Shown here: positions 11,039 to 22,059 of the stretch, piece by piece
How positions within the stretch are numbered: position 1 is the first letter of the stretch
Layout: every line of letters starts with the position of its first letter
DNA from: Bimuria novae-zelandiae CBS 107.79
Lineage: Eukaryota > Ascomycota > Dothideomycetes > Pleosporales > Didymosphaeriaceae
Direction of reading: 5' to 3'
Assembly (NCBI GenBank): GCA_010015655.1
Contig: ML976704.1
Coordinates: forward strand, 189,795 to 253,794
Length of the DNA: 64,000 bases
The notes under the pieces: generated by a model
Seen by the model: only the letters and a program-made list of their open reading frames with translations
Told to the model about the DNA's origin: nothing
Databases searched by the model: none
Translations under genes and position numbers: made by a program

Positions 11039-12337
11039 CTTCCAGCGTTTTCGTTCCCTATTTCCTTTTCCTAGCTCGTTGCTCCCATGTATTTTTCTAC
11101 ATTGTTTCCAAGGAACAAGTAGTTAGGGGTCGTAGGAGATCTGCCTTGCGAACGCCTATGGTGCATATCATTACGGCGAGCGTTTTGTGAACGCCAGCAA
11201 CCTGTCCCAGGCGAATGCACAAACTTATTTGGTCTGGGCATGCAGTCCAGCAGCATGACATACGATTTTTCCACCCTAAACTGTCTTTATCGAGGATTTC
11301 TGAACTCTTCGTTCCACTTGGCTAGGTATGGTGGGGCATTGCCTGCAAGATATTTTTTCCTTCTCCGACTTTCAATACTCCACCAAAGCACAACAAGAAT
11401 ACAAATGAGAGGACATGGAACGAATGCGGATGGTCTCTACGACTTCAAGAAACACAATGGGAGAGGAGACACAGATGAGGATACGTCTCACGAACAGGAT
11501 TAGTAGTAGTGGAAGTTTGGGAATTTTGCAGGTGCTCGTCTTATATTTTCTTAGCTGCTGACTATTGTTTACAAGATACAAATTGAATCGGAATAGCGCT
11601 CTAATGAAATCGAATAATATCCTATACTTTAAGGGCATGCTTTCCAATGCTGAGAAAAAGAATAACGTTGAGGAGCGGACAGAAGTCGCGTCCGCGCTAC
11701 CCTCATTCCCTCGGTCGCACCTACACACCACCCAACATAACTACATCTTGGGAAATTCTACACCAACTTCCTAGAAATAAAATGTCCAAGTTATTGCAAT
11801 AATACTAAACATCTCCAAACGTCATGTTCCCTCTATGTGATGTGTCGCACCTTCCCCCTGCCAGCCACCCCTCATCCAGCCACACCAACCCCCAAAAAGC
11901 CCAACCACCCCCGCACGCACCCCATTGCATCCGTACAAAAGTGCGCACAGCCTACGCATTCCACAAAAAAGCTACCTGCATATCGCTACACTGAAAAGAA
12001 TACCCTGCCGCGACGTTTTTACCTCACACTTTTTTGAAGTCGTTCGTTGCTTGACACGCTGTTCGAGCTTGGACCTTGCACACGTCGCAGAGCGAAGACC
12101 ATCGTTGTATAGCCAGCACAACGCAACACACCGCACAAGACCTCAGACTGTAAATTAAGAAGGATATAAAACTCGTGTGTATATCCTCAATTGGCGATAG
12201 AAATATCCCTGATTCCCCACCCACCCGAAAAGCATGTATTAACAGTGTGCAGTCCAACTACACCAGCCTCGCCGCACCACGTTGACCAACAAGCGACCCA
12301 CACGAGCCGAGTTAGTTGAGAAGTTGGAGCAGGAAAG
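11039..12337. other. Degenerate region with coding fragments
   Basis: Plus-strand fragments at about 11141-11233 (including YGAYHYGERFVNASNLSQA) and about 11330-11510 look like worn coding sequence with stops between them. They resemble no family I can name with confidence. The stretch 11770-12337 is CT/CA-rich and probably the promoter and leader of the microprotein gene at 12338. Confidence 0.35.
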
Positions 12338-12481
12338 ATGAAGCGCAACGTCGTCATCTTCCTCATCATCCTAATCCTCTTTATCCTCATCGCGCTCATC
12401 GCATACATGATATATTACCTGCAAACACGGATGGCGGTCGGGAATTCAGGGAGCAGCGTGAGCGATATGACGGAGGCGTAA
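12338..12481 (+). CDS. 47-residue single-helix membrane microprotein
   Basis: A complete open frame from ATG to TAA without introns. After a basic start (MKRN), residues 5-28 are an almost pure Ile/Leu/Val/Phe helix (VVIFLIILILFILIALIAYM). A short tail follows (YYLQTRMAVG...SSVSDMTEA). The shape, positive end then one membrane helix then a polar acidic tail, fits a small single-pass membrane protein (N-in by the positive-inside rule). Codons inside the helix are mostly C-ending (ATC, CTC), as in expressed genes of this genome, rather than the T-rich runs expected by chance. A long CT-rich leader precedes it. No family is recognised; being real is likely but not proven. Confidence 0.55.
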   Translation: MKRNVVIFLIILILFILIALIAYMIYYLQTRMAVGNSGSSVSDMTEA

Positions 12482-13355
12482 ACATCCCCCCACCACACAC
12501 ATATACGCGCATGCACGCTCTTGTTTCACGACACACGACTGCATATATACAAAAGGCTACGGCGTTCGGGCTCTCGGTTTTGGGTTTGGGTTTGCATGGG
12601 ACAGGGAAAGGCTTGGATAAGCCTTTATTGTTATTGTTATGATAAAGGGTGGATTATTATGTATGGATTGGATTAGGATTATTGAGCGTTTCTTTTTTGG
12701 TACGCTGGATACCCGGTTATGGATTGGATGAGAGGATGGGGAGGGGATTGTATATGGGGTGAAGCTGTGAATGAAGACTATTATCACTATTTTTCCTCAT
12801 GCGCAATAAACTTTGTGAAGTTTGGGCGGGATGTGACAAGTCTTTACTTGTTGGATTTCCAAGTCAAGACTATCGAGAATGCCTGTTTCAGTCATGCCGC
12901 AGTTCACTTTGAGCGGGAAGTGGGCCTTTATTTCGCAGTCGTATGAGTCCTAAAAATTACAATCCATATTCACAGATGATCGGACTTCTGCATGTCGCAA
13001 CGGGAGAATGCCAAATACAGGTACAATATTCAAGCAGCTTGAGGTTCGCTCGGGTAAAATAAAATACATTCGTCTTTTCCAGATCCAAAATGTGTTTTCA
13101 GCTGGACGCGTGAAGTCACGCAAGATCTCAGCTATCCGAATCGGTGAATCAATGAAGCCATGGAACACCATGCTAGAGAGCACACCCTCGCATGAACCAG
13201 GTACGTGGGAAATCATAGCCAAGAATATTGAAAAATCCGAAGAATGAGCTGCTGGCGTATCCACTGCAAAGCTTCACACCGTTGTCGCTCCATAGTACAC
13301 GCGTGCCACATGACCGAGTTCGCGCGTTGCTGACTCGGCAGTATCTTCTGGAGCT
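12482..13355. other. Intergenic, 3' side of HP1
   Basis: The 3' flank of the microprotein and of HP1. A 79-codon plus-strand open stretch at 13008-13247 has no recognisable features and no supporting context. Nothing else is seen. Confidence 0.4.
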
Positions 13356-14307
13356 TCACAGGTCGTCGTCTTCCACCCCCGTCATGTTGACATTGCCGTT
13401 CAGGTCTTCTTCGACTTCATCCGTGTTGTTGAAGACTAGGTGCTCTTCGAAATACGCAAGCATCTATGGTCAATCAGTATCGTTCGACATGGACTAGAAT
13501 AGCGCGAAACCTACCCGTTGCGGGCATTTCTTAAAGATGAGTTGGAGCGGGTGCTGCGTCTTGATCTGGTGATCGGGGCCAGACCGTTGCTTCCAAACCA
13601 AGTAGCCGTACTTCTCCGGTTGTCCCGTCTTTGGGTTCGTTCGCTGTTCCACAGTGTCGACATGGTCCACCTCGTCTTCCCACGAGCCTGCCGGAGGGGC
13701 CCACTCCTTCTCCTTCTTCATGCGTTTCGCTGCTACGGGGTTGCTCGACTCGGTATCGACGCCGGATTTTCTGCCCTTGCGCTTGGTGCCGGCCTCTGGT
13801 CGGCCACCAATGGACTTGTGGTAGTCCACCAACGCCTGAACGTCCTCGCTAGCATATGTCAGGATCACGAAAAACGTCGCTCTTGGGATGGATGGGCTCA
13901 CAGGTTGTCTTCGCCTTCCCATGTCATGTCCGCGGGGTCGTCGTAGCCTTGCCATTTCACGTGGTAGAGGATGCTGCCCTGTTGACGTGGGTCAACATAC
14001 AACCACACCAATCCGCCAGAAGGATGCCGACCTTGGATTTCTTGTGACCCAGAATGGATTCTACTACGTATCTGCCAGCTGTTAGCCCAAGGCCCAAGGA
14101 ACCACAATAAGGTGGGCGCGTACTCATCCTCCTCCGCTTCGTCTTCTCCTTCCCCCTTGACGGGCTCTGCCTTTTTTGGCTGCTTTTGCTTCTTTGCAGG
14201 AATTTGCTCATCGCCAGATGACGCACTGACTTCTTCATCACTCAGAGCGGCTGCGCAACAGTTAGCAAAATTCATGCGGTGGAAACGAAGACGCGCTCAC
14301 GCGGCAT
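13356..14307 (-). CDS. HP1: Heterochromatin protein 1
   Basis: Six exons on the minus strand, join(13356..13463, 13515..13848, 13902..13978, 14032..14071, 14124..14250, 14301..14307), give 230 residues with every junction in phase. Exon 1 is only 7 nt (ATG CCG C) and intron 1 has a CTAAC branch point. The N-terminus is Ser/Lys/acid-rich. The chromodomain (about 45-95) has the aromatic cage candidates Y46 (EYVVESIL), W67 and Y70 (VKWQGY) for reading methylated H3K9. A basic hinge with KRKGRK and KRMKKEK leads to a chromoshadow domain (about 138-205, ending CPQRMLAYFEEHL) for dimerisation. Neurospora HPO and S. pombe Swi6 relatives maintain heterochromatin and bind RIPed repeats. It is divergent with CCT5 (381 bp between start codons). 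Confidence 0.93.
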
Positions 14308-14688
14308 GATGGGTAGCTGTCGCGGGCGGTCGCAAGCAGGATTGGTAGGATTGGTAGGATTAGAAGCTTTCAGAAGCTCTGCGCAAACCAGGTGGGTGTG
14401 ATTGAGATGCGAATCTGGCGCTGAACAACTATGTTGGGGGGCCAGCGCAGCGCGTGGGCGAAATAGAGATGGCTGGTCACGTCGGCGCGTCAAGGTCGGA
14501 GCTTCCTCGCCAAGAAGCCAAGACCTGGGCGCCAGAATTTCGAAAAGTTAGAGGGAGCATCAACATACCACATTACCCCACCACGACCGAGCGGAACAGC
14601 CCCTCTTTTGTTTTCCTCGCCTCGATTCACTACTCCGGAACGTCCTATATATCCGCAAAGAGGTGTTTCCAGTCAGAGTAGAGTCAAC
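14308..14688. promoter_or_regulatory. Shared promoter of HP1 and CCT5
   Basis: 381 bp separate the two divergent start codons and must hold both promoters and 5' UTRs. A 9-bp unit (ATTGGTAGG or close) repeats two to three times near 14340-14362. No clear TATA box is seen. Confidence 0.5.
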
Positions 14689-17510
14689 ATGGCGATGCGT
14701 AAGTGCTGCAGCCTGCAATGCAGCTTCCCCACCAAACCACCTTTTCTCGTATGGAAAGAGCGACCCAGGTGCTAACAGTATAATTTTACAGAGGTCGATC
14801 TGTCCAACGGTATGCCTTTCTCGTAAAACTTCAAAGCTACCCCGCGGACCCGGAGCGACGACTAATCCGCACATGTAGCCCAGGTGATGAAGGATGAGTC
14901 GGGACGGCCCTTCATAATCGTGAGAGAGTACGTAATACGCTGGAACATGGGCGGAGATATGGAATGAGCAAGGAAAACTGACGAAGAGTAGCCAGGGCAG
15001 AAAGAAGAGGCAGCACGGCAACGAAGCTGTCAAGTCACACATTCTGGCTGCCCGGACGGTGGCCAACATTGTCAAGACATCTTTGGTACGAAGCTTGGGA
15101 GAAGTCGGTTTGGCAGGAGCTTATGTGAACAGGGACCACGAGGACTGGACAAGATCTTGATCTCTCCGGACGGCGATATCACCGTGACCAACGATGGCGC
15201 CACGATCCTGTCGCAGATGGAAATCTCGAATCACGTCGCGAAGTTGCTCGTTGAGCTCTCAAAATCACAAGACGACGAGATTGGTGACGGGACCACAGGT
15301 GTAGTGGTGCTAGCAGGAGCGCTTCTCGAGCAAGCGGCAGATCTTATCGACAAGGGCATCCACCCCATCCGGATAGCGGACGGCTACGACCAGGCCTGCG
15401 AGGCGGCAGTCGCGAAGCTCGACGAGATCAGTGACGAGATCAACTTCTCCAAAGAGAACACCGAGGAGCTGTTCAAGGTTGCCAAGACGAGTCTGGGCAG
15501 CAAGATTGTGTCCAAAGCACACGACCACTTCGCCAACATCGCAGTTGACGCCGTATTGTCGGTGGCGGATCTTTCCCGGAAAGATGTTGATTTCGAGCTC
15601 ATCAAGGTCGACGGCAAGGTCGGAGGCGCGCTGGAAGACACACTGCTTGTCAAGGGTGTAATAATAGACAAGGACTTCTCCCACCCGCAGATGCCGGACG
15701 AGGTCAAAGACGCGAAGCTGGCCATTCTCACATGCGCGTTCGAGCCCCCGAAGCCGAAGACGAAGCACAAGCTGGACATCACGACGGTTGAGGAGTTCAA
15801 GAAGCTGCAGACATACGAGTCCGACAAATTCACCGAAATGATCAAGCGCATCAAAGATACAGGCGCGAACGTGGTCATATGCCAATGGGGTTTTGATGAC
15901 GAAGCGAACCACCTGCTACTCACCAACAAGCTGCCTGCCGTCCGGTGGGTAGGAGGTCCCGAAATCGAGCTCATCGCGATCGCCACCAACGGCCGCATAG
16001 TACCCAGATTCGAGGATCTGAGTGCGGAGAAGCTGGGCACGGCCGGAATCGTGCGGGAGCTGACGTTCGGAACTACCCGGGACAAGATGTTGGTCATCGA
16101 AGAGTGCGCCAACACGCGAGCAGTGACAGTCTTTGTGCGAGGTAGCAACAAAATGGTGCGTAGTCACATATCGGCGTCTATTTGGTTTCCATTACAAGGA
16201 AACCCGACGCGCAATAGCCTTCCTCCGATCTCATCGCGCTAACGATCATTCAGATTATTGATGAAGCAAAACGATCATTGCACGATGCTCTTTGCGTTGT
16301 CCGAAATCTTGTCAGGGACAACCGCATTGTTTACGGCGGCGGCGCGGCAGAGATCGCCTGTTCGCTCGCCGTCGAGGACGCTGCAGTCAAGGTAACAACC
16401 ATCCAAGTCAGACACCGCATGACACAGTAATTTCTGACTTGCATTACAGAGTCCCGGTCTAGAGCAATATGCCATGCGCGCCTTTGCCGACGCGCTCGAT
16501 AGTGTACCCATGGCACTCGCGGAGAACTCTGGTCTCAGTCCTATCGAGACCCTGGCGAACATCAAGTCACGACAAGCCAAAGAGAACAACTCTAGGTTAG
16601 GCGTTGACTGCATGCAGACTGGCAGCAATGGTGAGTCCTACTTTCTGTTTTTGTTGGTCGGGCGTGTGACATGCCGCCTCGATCCTTCCAACTTCCACCT
16701 CTCGTTCGGCGACCCAACATGTCTGCTCGCATCATGTTTGGCCCTTCTATCCTCGGCACACATCTCCACACCACTGCATGTGGTCCTGTGCTTGGGTCTG
16801 TTGGCTTCCACTTTCTGTGCTGGGCGCGGTTACCGGACACCCTACGCTATCTCACCGCTTCATGTGCCCGGTCCCAGTCTGGTGCCACGTAGGAACGGTT
16901 CGGACTTGGACGATTCAAGCATCTCTGTCATGCGTCACCATCTGCAGCTTGAAGCGAACAGTGCTAACTTGGACCCACGTAGACATGAAAGAGCATTTTG
17001 TTATCGATCCTTTGATCTCAAAGAGGCAACAGCTTTTGCTCGCAACGCAATTATGCAGGATGGTACTCAAGGTACGTTACCGATCCCTTTCGTCATGTTT
17101 CATTTCAGGTCGTACTGTATTCTTTACACGGCGGGTCTCCTGCACCTATCGTCGTATACGCAGTGCCACAACAGCGCCACAGCGGTCCCATTCCCTATCA
17201 CACCCTGCGAACCCCTTGCGCTATGCGCATTCCGTTGCGGGGAGCGGGGAAGCGGGTCTGCATGCAAGTCACAGTCGCACTGTGCGAGACGTGTCCTCCA
17301 TCTTGACCATGAGCCGCACGGCTGGGGAAAGCAATGATCGCACCGCGTTCCGATCAGATCCAGTCATTTCCTGGTTCCCATACTCCTTAATTTTGCGTCC
17401 ATCTTCTTCTCGCTTCGGCTGGAGTTCGTCGCCAGTTTGCCGAATCTTGCTAATGTGGTATGCAGGTCAACAATGTGATTATCGCAGGTAGCGAAGATAA
17501 CGAGTTCTAG
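14689..17510 (+). CDS. CCT5: T-complex protein 1 subunit epsilon
   Basis: Nine exons, join(14689..14698, 14792..14809, 14879..14927, 14992..15085, 15133..16155, 16254..16391, 16450..16630, 16983..17071, 17466..17510), give 548 residues, the usual length of CCT5. It is one of eight subunits of the cytosolic TRiC/CCT chaperonin, which folds actin and tubulin using ATP. Family motifs are in order: [23 protein letters not shown], the catalytic-type [18 protein letters not shown], and [13 protein letters not shown]. The subunit-specific tail is [20 protein letters not shown] then [14 protein letters not shown]. The start is fixed by the tiny exons 1 and 2 (MAMQVDLSN). Introns 1-7 are 47-98 bp, whereas the last two are 352 and 394 bp and flank an 89-bp exon. 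Intact. Confidence 0.95.
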
Positions 17511-18077
17511 ACGCGCGGTTGTTGAGCAAGGCGAGTAGGCCCACGTGGCTTTCAGATGCTGTGATGGTCACAGTGATGCGCCGTGAGAGTTGTTTGTACT
17601 CTGCCCTATACCAAATAGACGGCGTGTAATGCAAAGTCAAGACCGCATCGAGCGACGTCAAAGTCAGTCCATGATGTCCGTAGGCTCGTTCGCGTACCTG
17701 TGCAATAATGTTCTCGTTGTGTAACAAATGATGTGTGTGTAGAGCATTCCGTAAACTCGTATACATTAGGCCCATTTAAAGTGTAGTGTCCAGTCGATTC
17801 ATAGGACTGCGGTTCTGTTAGGCGCAATTGCTTAATTAGAAGTCTCTGTAAAGGCCGCTCCCTACTCGGCGATCGGAGTCACACAAACGTAATCATCTAT
17901 ACCATGAGGCTTACAGCCTATATGTACGTTACAAGCAAATTATCTTCTTCAACACCCCATCTTTCACGAGGTAGCCGGTCGTATTATTTCCTAAAACGTA
18001 TAGACGAACAACTCCACACCTGTATCCACACCGGGCACAAAAAATCCTCCCAGGTAGAAAGGTGCAAAAAAACGAAA
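17511..18077. other. CCT5 3' flank, no gene seen
   Basis: 3' UTR of CCT5 and spacer before the tRNA. No coding or RNA gene is recognised. Confidence 0.4.
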
Positions 18078-18151
18078 CTCCCCCGCGTGGGCTCGAACCA
18101 CGAACCTCCTGATTAACAGTCAGACGCGCTGGCCAATTGCGCCACGGAGGA
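18078..18151 (-). tRNA. trnN-GTT: tRNA-Asn (GTT)
   Basis: The minus strand folds as a 74-nt cloverleaf without intron. Acceptor TCCTCCG pairs with CGGGGGA with one T-G pair, and the discriminator base is G. The D arm carries TGGCGCAATTGGCCAGCGCG. The anticodon stem TCTGA/TCAGG surrounds a loop with GTT, and the T arm contains GTTCGAGCC with the standard TTCGAGC loop. A run of T (AAAAAA on the plus strand at 18066-18072) just downstream is a normal Pol III stop. Confidence 0.95.
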
Positions 18152-19653
18152 TTAAGCTGTGAAGTTTTGATCACGTGCTTGTGGTTTGATTTGGAAAGCA
18201 TATATAGGTAAAAGATTTGTTGGTTGGTTTCGTGATTTTTGAGCGTGTGAGGGACTAGTGTACTAGGCTAGTGGGGATGGATGGGGGGATGGTGGATTGA
18301 GGGAATTGTGCGCATTGTATTTGAGTTTTGACCATAGGTTGGGGGTGGGGATGAGCTGCAGTGGGTAGGGTTTAAAGGATAATAGGAGCCTTATATAAAG
18401 AGTGTGTCTCTCAGCTACGTCTCTCGCGCTTGCACTTAGCGAGCCATGGAGTTTAAATGGCGTCCAAGAGAGGAACTTGCCGAAAACCAAAACTGCCCTC
18501 CATGCTCCAGCAAAGAATTTAGAGTTCTAATATACGAATCCAATGCTGCAGGGCTTGGGGATCCTTGTAGCAGTCCACTCAACTCTTGGAGAATTCCTTC
18601 ACACTTTAGTGACGTTAATGCTTGCCTTGATTGCACTACGCACCTTCAAAAGGCCTGCTGTTCTATCGAAGGCTATAGTTGGCTATGAGGTGACGATGAG
18701 TGTGGAAAGAGGGGAAGTGAATGAGGTTCTAACGTGACACAACACCAAAGCATCTAGATCGCGCCAACACGCGGGATTAGCCAATGGGTTCTGGTTCCGG
18801 GTATCCGGACTGCATTCTCACCGATCGGGTGTGGCTTGGATCGATGCAAAGAACATGCTAAATCTGCACATTTTCTGACTCCATCTCCTGCTGGGCTCAT
18901 GCTAATCTTCCAGCCGGTAAACTCCCTTCGCAGCATTACGATCAAGTTGGCCAACCGTTCGTTGTGCATGGTTCCAAGCGGAAGCGGGTGGGGGCACCAC
19001 TTGGAAGGAAAGCAACTGTGGTTGATGCAACGAGAAGGAGCTGACATGAATCGCGCTTCAACCAATACGATACGAGGTTTCATGAACATGCTTCATAAAA
19101 AAAATTACATCCCCATGAGCTCTCGGGGCAAATACAAGACGGGGGGTTGCCACATCTCCTCTACGCTGGCGAACTTTGCTTTCGCGGCTTTACCCTCCTT
19201 ATGTTGAATTGTACAAGCCGCAAACTTTAACTTCTCAAGTCTGCAATTTTCCATCAAAATTTCGTCTTGTTCTGATCCTATCCATTTTCACATGCACATG
19301 CAATCCAGGAAAAGCAATTCGAGCACTTTCCCGCATAGGTCTATAGGTTCATCGACGATCATCGGTGTGATTTTGGATGCAAGGTTGAATGAGTGTTTTT
19401 TACTTCGTGACACAGTCAAAGCATATATCAAAAAGCAAAGACGGCGATGGATGCCATTGCGGGCGCCACTATCTATGCCGCATCCCCGTGTGAACCCATA
19501 TGCAGCCATGGCGACTTGAGGGTGTTCTTATAGGCGCAACAGCGGGCATTTAATATAGTGGAGAGTGGCCGTGCAATGTGAACCTTCAGCGTTGCACAAC
19601 AAACTTTCTGAAGAAAACTGCTTCATTCTATACTACTTCGCTTGTCACCCAAT
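18152..19653. other. Intergenic, no gene seen
   Basis: About 1.5 kb of ordinary composition. Open stretches on both strands are short and lack motifs. The 120 bp before 19654 could be the old promoter of the rhodopsin-domain relic. Confidence 0.4.
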
Positions 19654-20700
19654 ATGACCCAACCACGCCCTGTGGACGACTCAAACGCACTGGATGACCT
19701 CTCTATCGTTATGACTGTTTTAGGTCTTAGCCTTATTATCTTCACAATCAGAATTTACACCCGCGTGTATCCGAGATATAAGCTGGATGCGTCCGACTAC
19801 AATCTTTCAATTGCGGTGGCAAGTCAAATCTAGGAAGTAGATTTTGCCGTTGCAAAGAAGAATGCCTAATACCTTGATGCGGCAGCCTTACGCAATCCTT
19901 GCCCATTCGTTGTTTGCAGTGGCTGTTAGCCAAGGCCTTGGATGCCACACAGTCTTCGTATCACCGGGCAATGCCGTCAAGATATTACGACACATGTTTA
20001 TAATCCAAATGGCGTGGACATTCGCGACATGTTTTGCCAGAATTTCTGTCGCGTGTATTCTGGCTTCCATTGGCCATATCAAGGGGATGGGAACTAGCTA
20101 TGAAGACCGTTATTGGCGTGCAAATATTGACTCTTGTTGACAACTTAAGTTTCTACTTTGCTAAGTGTCGCCCTGTACGTGCCGCATGGGAGAAAGTCGT
20201 CGAAAAACAATGTGTGGGCGAAGAGGTAAAATTTTCATTTACCATTCCCGTTATTTGTAAGTGTCTGTCGCTCCCACTCCCAGGAAATCACATAGTAAAG
20301 CCTTGCAGGCGTTAGCCTGATGGGTGATTTAGCGGTTGCTATCATGCCAGTGTTTGTAATCCGGAAGCTCAACCGGTCTTGTGTGGAAAAATGTCTCATT
20401 TCGTTCTTAATGATGATGGGTCTGGTCGCCGTAGCCACAGAGGTAGTGAAACTCATCTACGCCAATACATTTAGGTACTCCTCCCCAGACGTCATGCGAA
20501 CGATTGTCTCTCTATTTTTCTGGAGTCGCTTGGAGGAAAGCAGCTTACTGTTGAGCGCTTGTGCCCCGCTTCTTAAAGCGCCGATTGAAGGGGCTCTCCA
20601 CCAACTTGGCCTCCCTGCATTCCACAATATCGACAGGGAACTCGATACATTCGACTCTCAACGGAAGTCAAGCGGAGACTCACAGGACAGGAATTCTTAA
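19654..20700 (+). pseudogene. Fungal rhodopsin-domain membrane protein relic
   Basis: The relic starts MTQPRPVDDSNALDDLSIVM with a first membrane helix (VMTVLGLSLIIFTIRIYTRV) and meets a TAG at 19831-19833. Matching downstream segments lie in other frames: SLFAVAVSQGLGCHTVFVSP and MAWTFATCFARISVACILAS, then a shift to KTVIGVQILTLVDNLSFYFA and KCRPVRAAWE. One GT-AG intron near 20257-20307 is intact and in phase. The last exon (GDLAVAIMPVFVIRKLNRSC onward) runs cleanly to TAA at 20700. The order of helices and the CRPVRAAWE segment identify the fungal rhodopsin-like (PTH11-related) membrane family. At least one nonsense codon and two frame changes make it a pseudogene. Confidence 0.7.
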
Positions 20701-21865
20701 AAGCACTGGATGTGGCTTGAACCCAGCAAGAGGCCCATTTTTTTATACAGTCAATCGGTTGTCCCACTTCTCCCATTTCCTGAGCGTTCTGTTGGCTGGC
20801 GGAGTACAGTGCTAGATCGAAAGTGCGATTCTGCGGGCCTCAATATTCTCGTCGTCTCGTCGACCACGATCTGTGTCGGCTGTCATGTTCGGTGATCTCA
20901 GAGAAGACGACAAGAATACGAGTATGTCCCCTTCAATCTAGGGCATCAGTATGGAGAGAGATGATAGACAATTTTGTACTTCATATTTTTTTCTGTCTCA
21001 TAGAGGCGTCTGAGGTCAAACTTGGATATACAACCAGATAATTTGCCACTTTAAATTCTCGAGAGGCTTCTCAGTCGATGACAACATGGTTTACCTTCGA
21101 GGTTTTGCCACGTTACGGTTTGTTAATTGGTAGACGAACACCTTGATCATGCTGGAGCTCGACGAGAGGATGAATCCCATAAGAGTGAGGGAGTAAAATA
21201 GTCTCCACAAAGGTGTTAAAGCATATGCCTACGTAGTCAAAACGTGTCTAACAGTCAAGGGGAAGCACGTGCATCAATTCATACTAGATGTTCAGTAAGG
21301 GTATTTGACGCTGGTTCACTAAGACATGTTGTTTGCTAGAACACTGAGCACTCACGCTGTAGCATATCACAGCATTAAGTGGGGTCTTATGAGCCATGTT
21401 GATTGGCAACCGGTATATCAGATTGATATGGGCTATGGGCGTACACAAAAGAGTGGGGGCTAACAATGGTAAAGTAAACGCGAATGCTGTCTGTGCTTGA
21501 ACGACGTAAAGCTACCTGCACAGGGAGACGGATATGGATTAAAACGTGAACACAGTCCGTGGGCACCATATCAGTACTATATCATCTCGAAATCGCACCA
21601 CAACAATCCATATGTACACGTATCTCAAACTCCGAACCCCCACCGCCATAACTCTGCATAAAACCCGACCAAGCCAATCCCCAGGCCATCTCCACGGATT
21701 TTCTCCGGCCAAAAAACCCTCTCTATCTGTTCACCTCCACCGAACTCACCCGCATCCCAGATCCCCTCCACCTCCCCACCTCTAGCGCCAGATATCTCTC
21801 CATGCCTACCTATGCCGTATGTATCACTCATCCGTATCAATACACCCAGTCCCCTCGTAAATTAC
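20701..21865. other. Intergenic, no gene seen
   Basis: AT-leaning spacer with short open stretches only. The segment 21640-21800 is C-rich on the plus strand with proline-rich translations, typical of low-complexity leader or UTR sequence. Confidence 0.4.
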
Positions 21866-22059
21866 TCACGCCTCAGGCTCCACCTCGTCGCTCAAAGACC
21901 CACCCCAACCCTGCTTCCAAAACAGGAACAGCATCGGAAGAGCGGGCGGCTTTGCGTCTCTGCATCGGTGCCCAACCAGCCCCAGCAGCCACAGCGAGAC
22001 CCGCGGTGAGCGCGCACTGTGCAGATGTGAAACTCACCATTTGCGAAAAAGTTCTGCAT
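21866..22059 (-). CDS. Possible 37-residue two-exon microprotein
   Basis: ATG at 22059 gives MQNFFAN, then a GTGAGT donor at 22037. An acceptor at 21958 (80-bp intron) joins in phase to DAKPPALPMLFLFWKQGWGG and SLSDEVEPEA, with a stop at 21866-21868. The second exon reads like protein: a short hydrophobic helix with a Trp-Gly turn and an acidic tail. ATG CAG could instead be a splice acceptor, since TTCGCTAAC lies upstream, making this the 3' end of a longer gene. No homology is recognised. Confidence 0.25.

Noticed and set aside
13008..13247. 79-codon open stretch on the plus strand next to HP1
   Set aside because: No motif, poor context and an equally long open frame on the other strand.
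16474..17491. Long open stretches across the 3' end of CCT5
   Set aside because: They cross well-defined introns and only partly coincide with CCT5 exons; they reflect intron sequence without stops.
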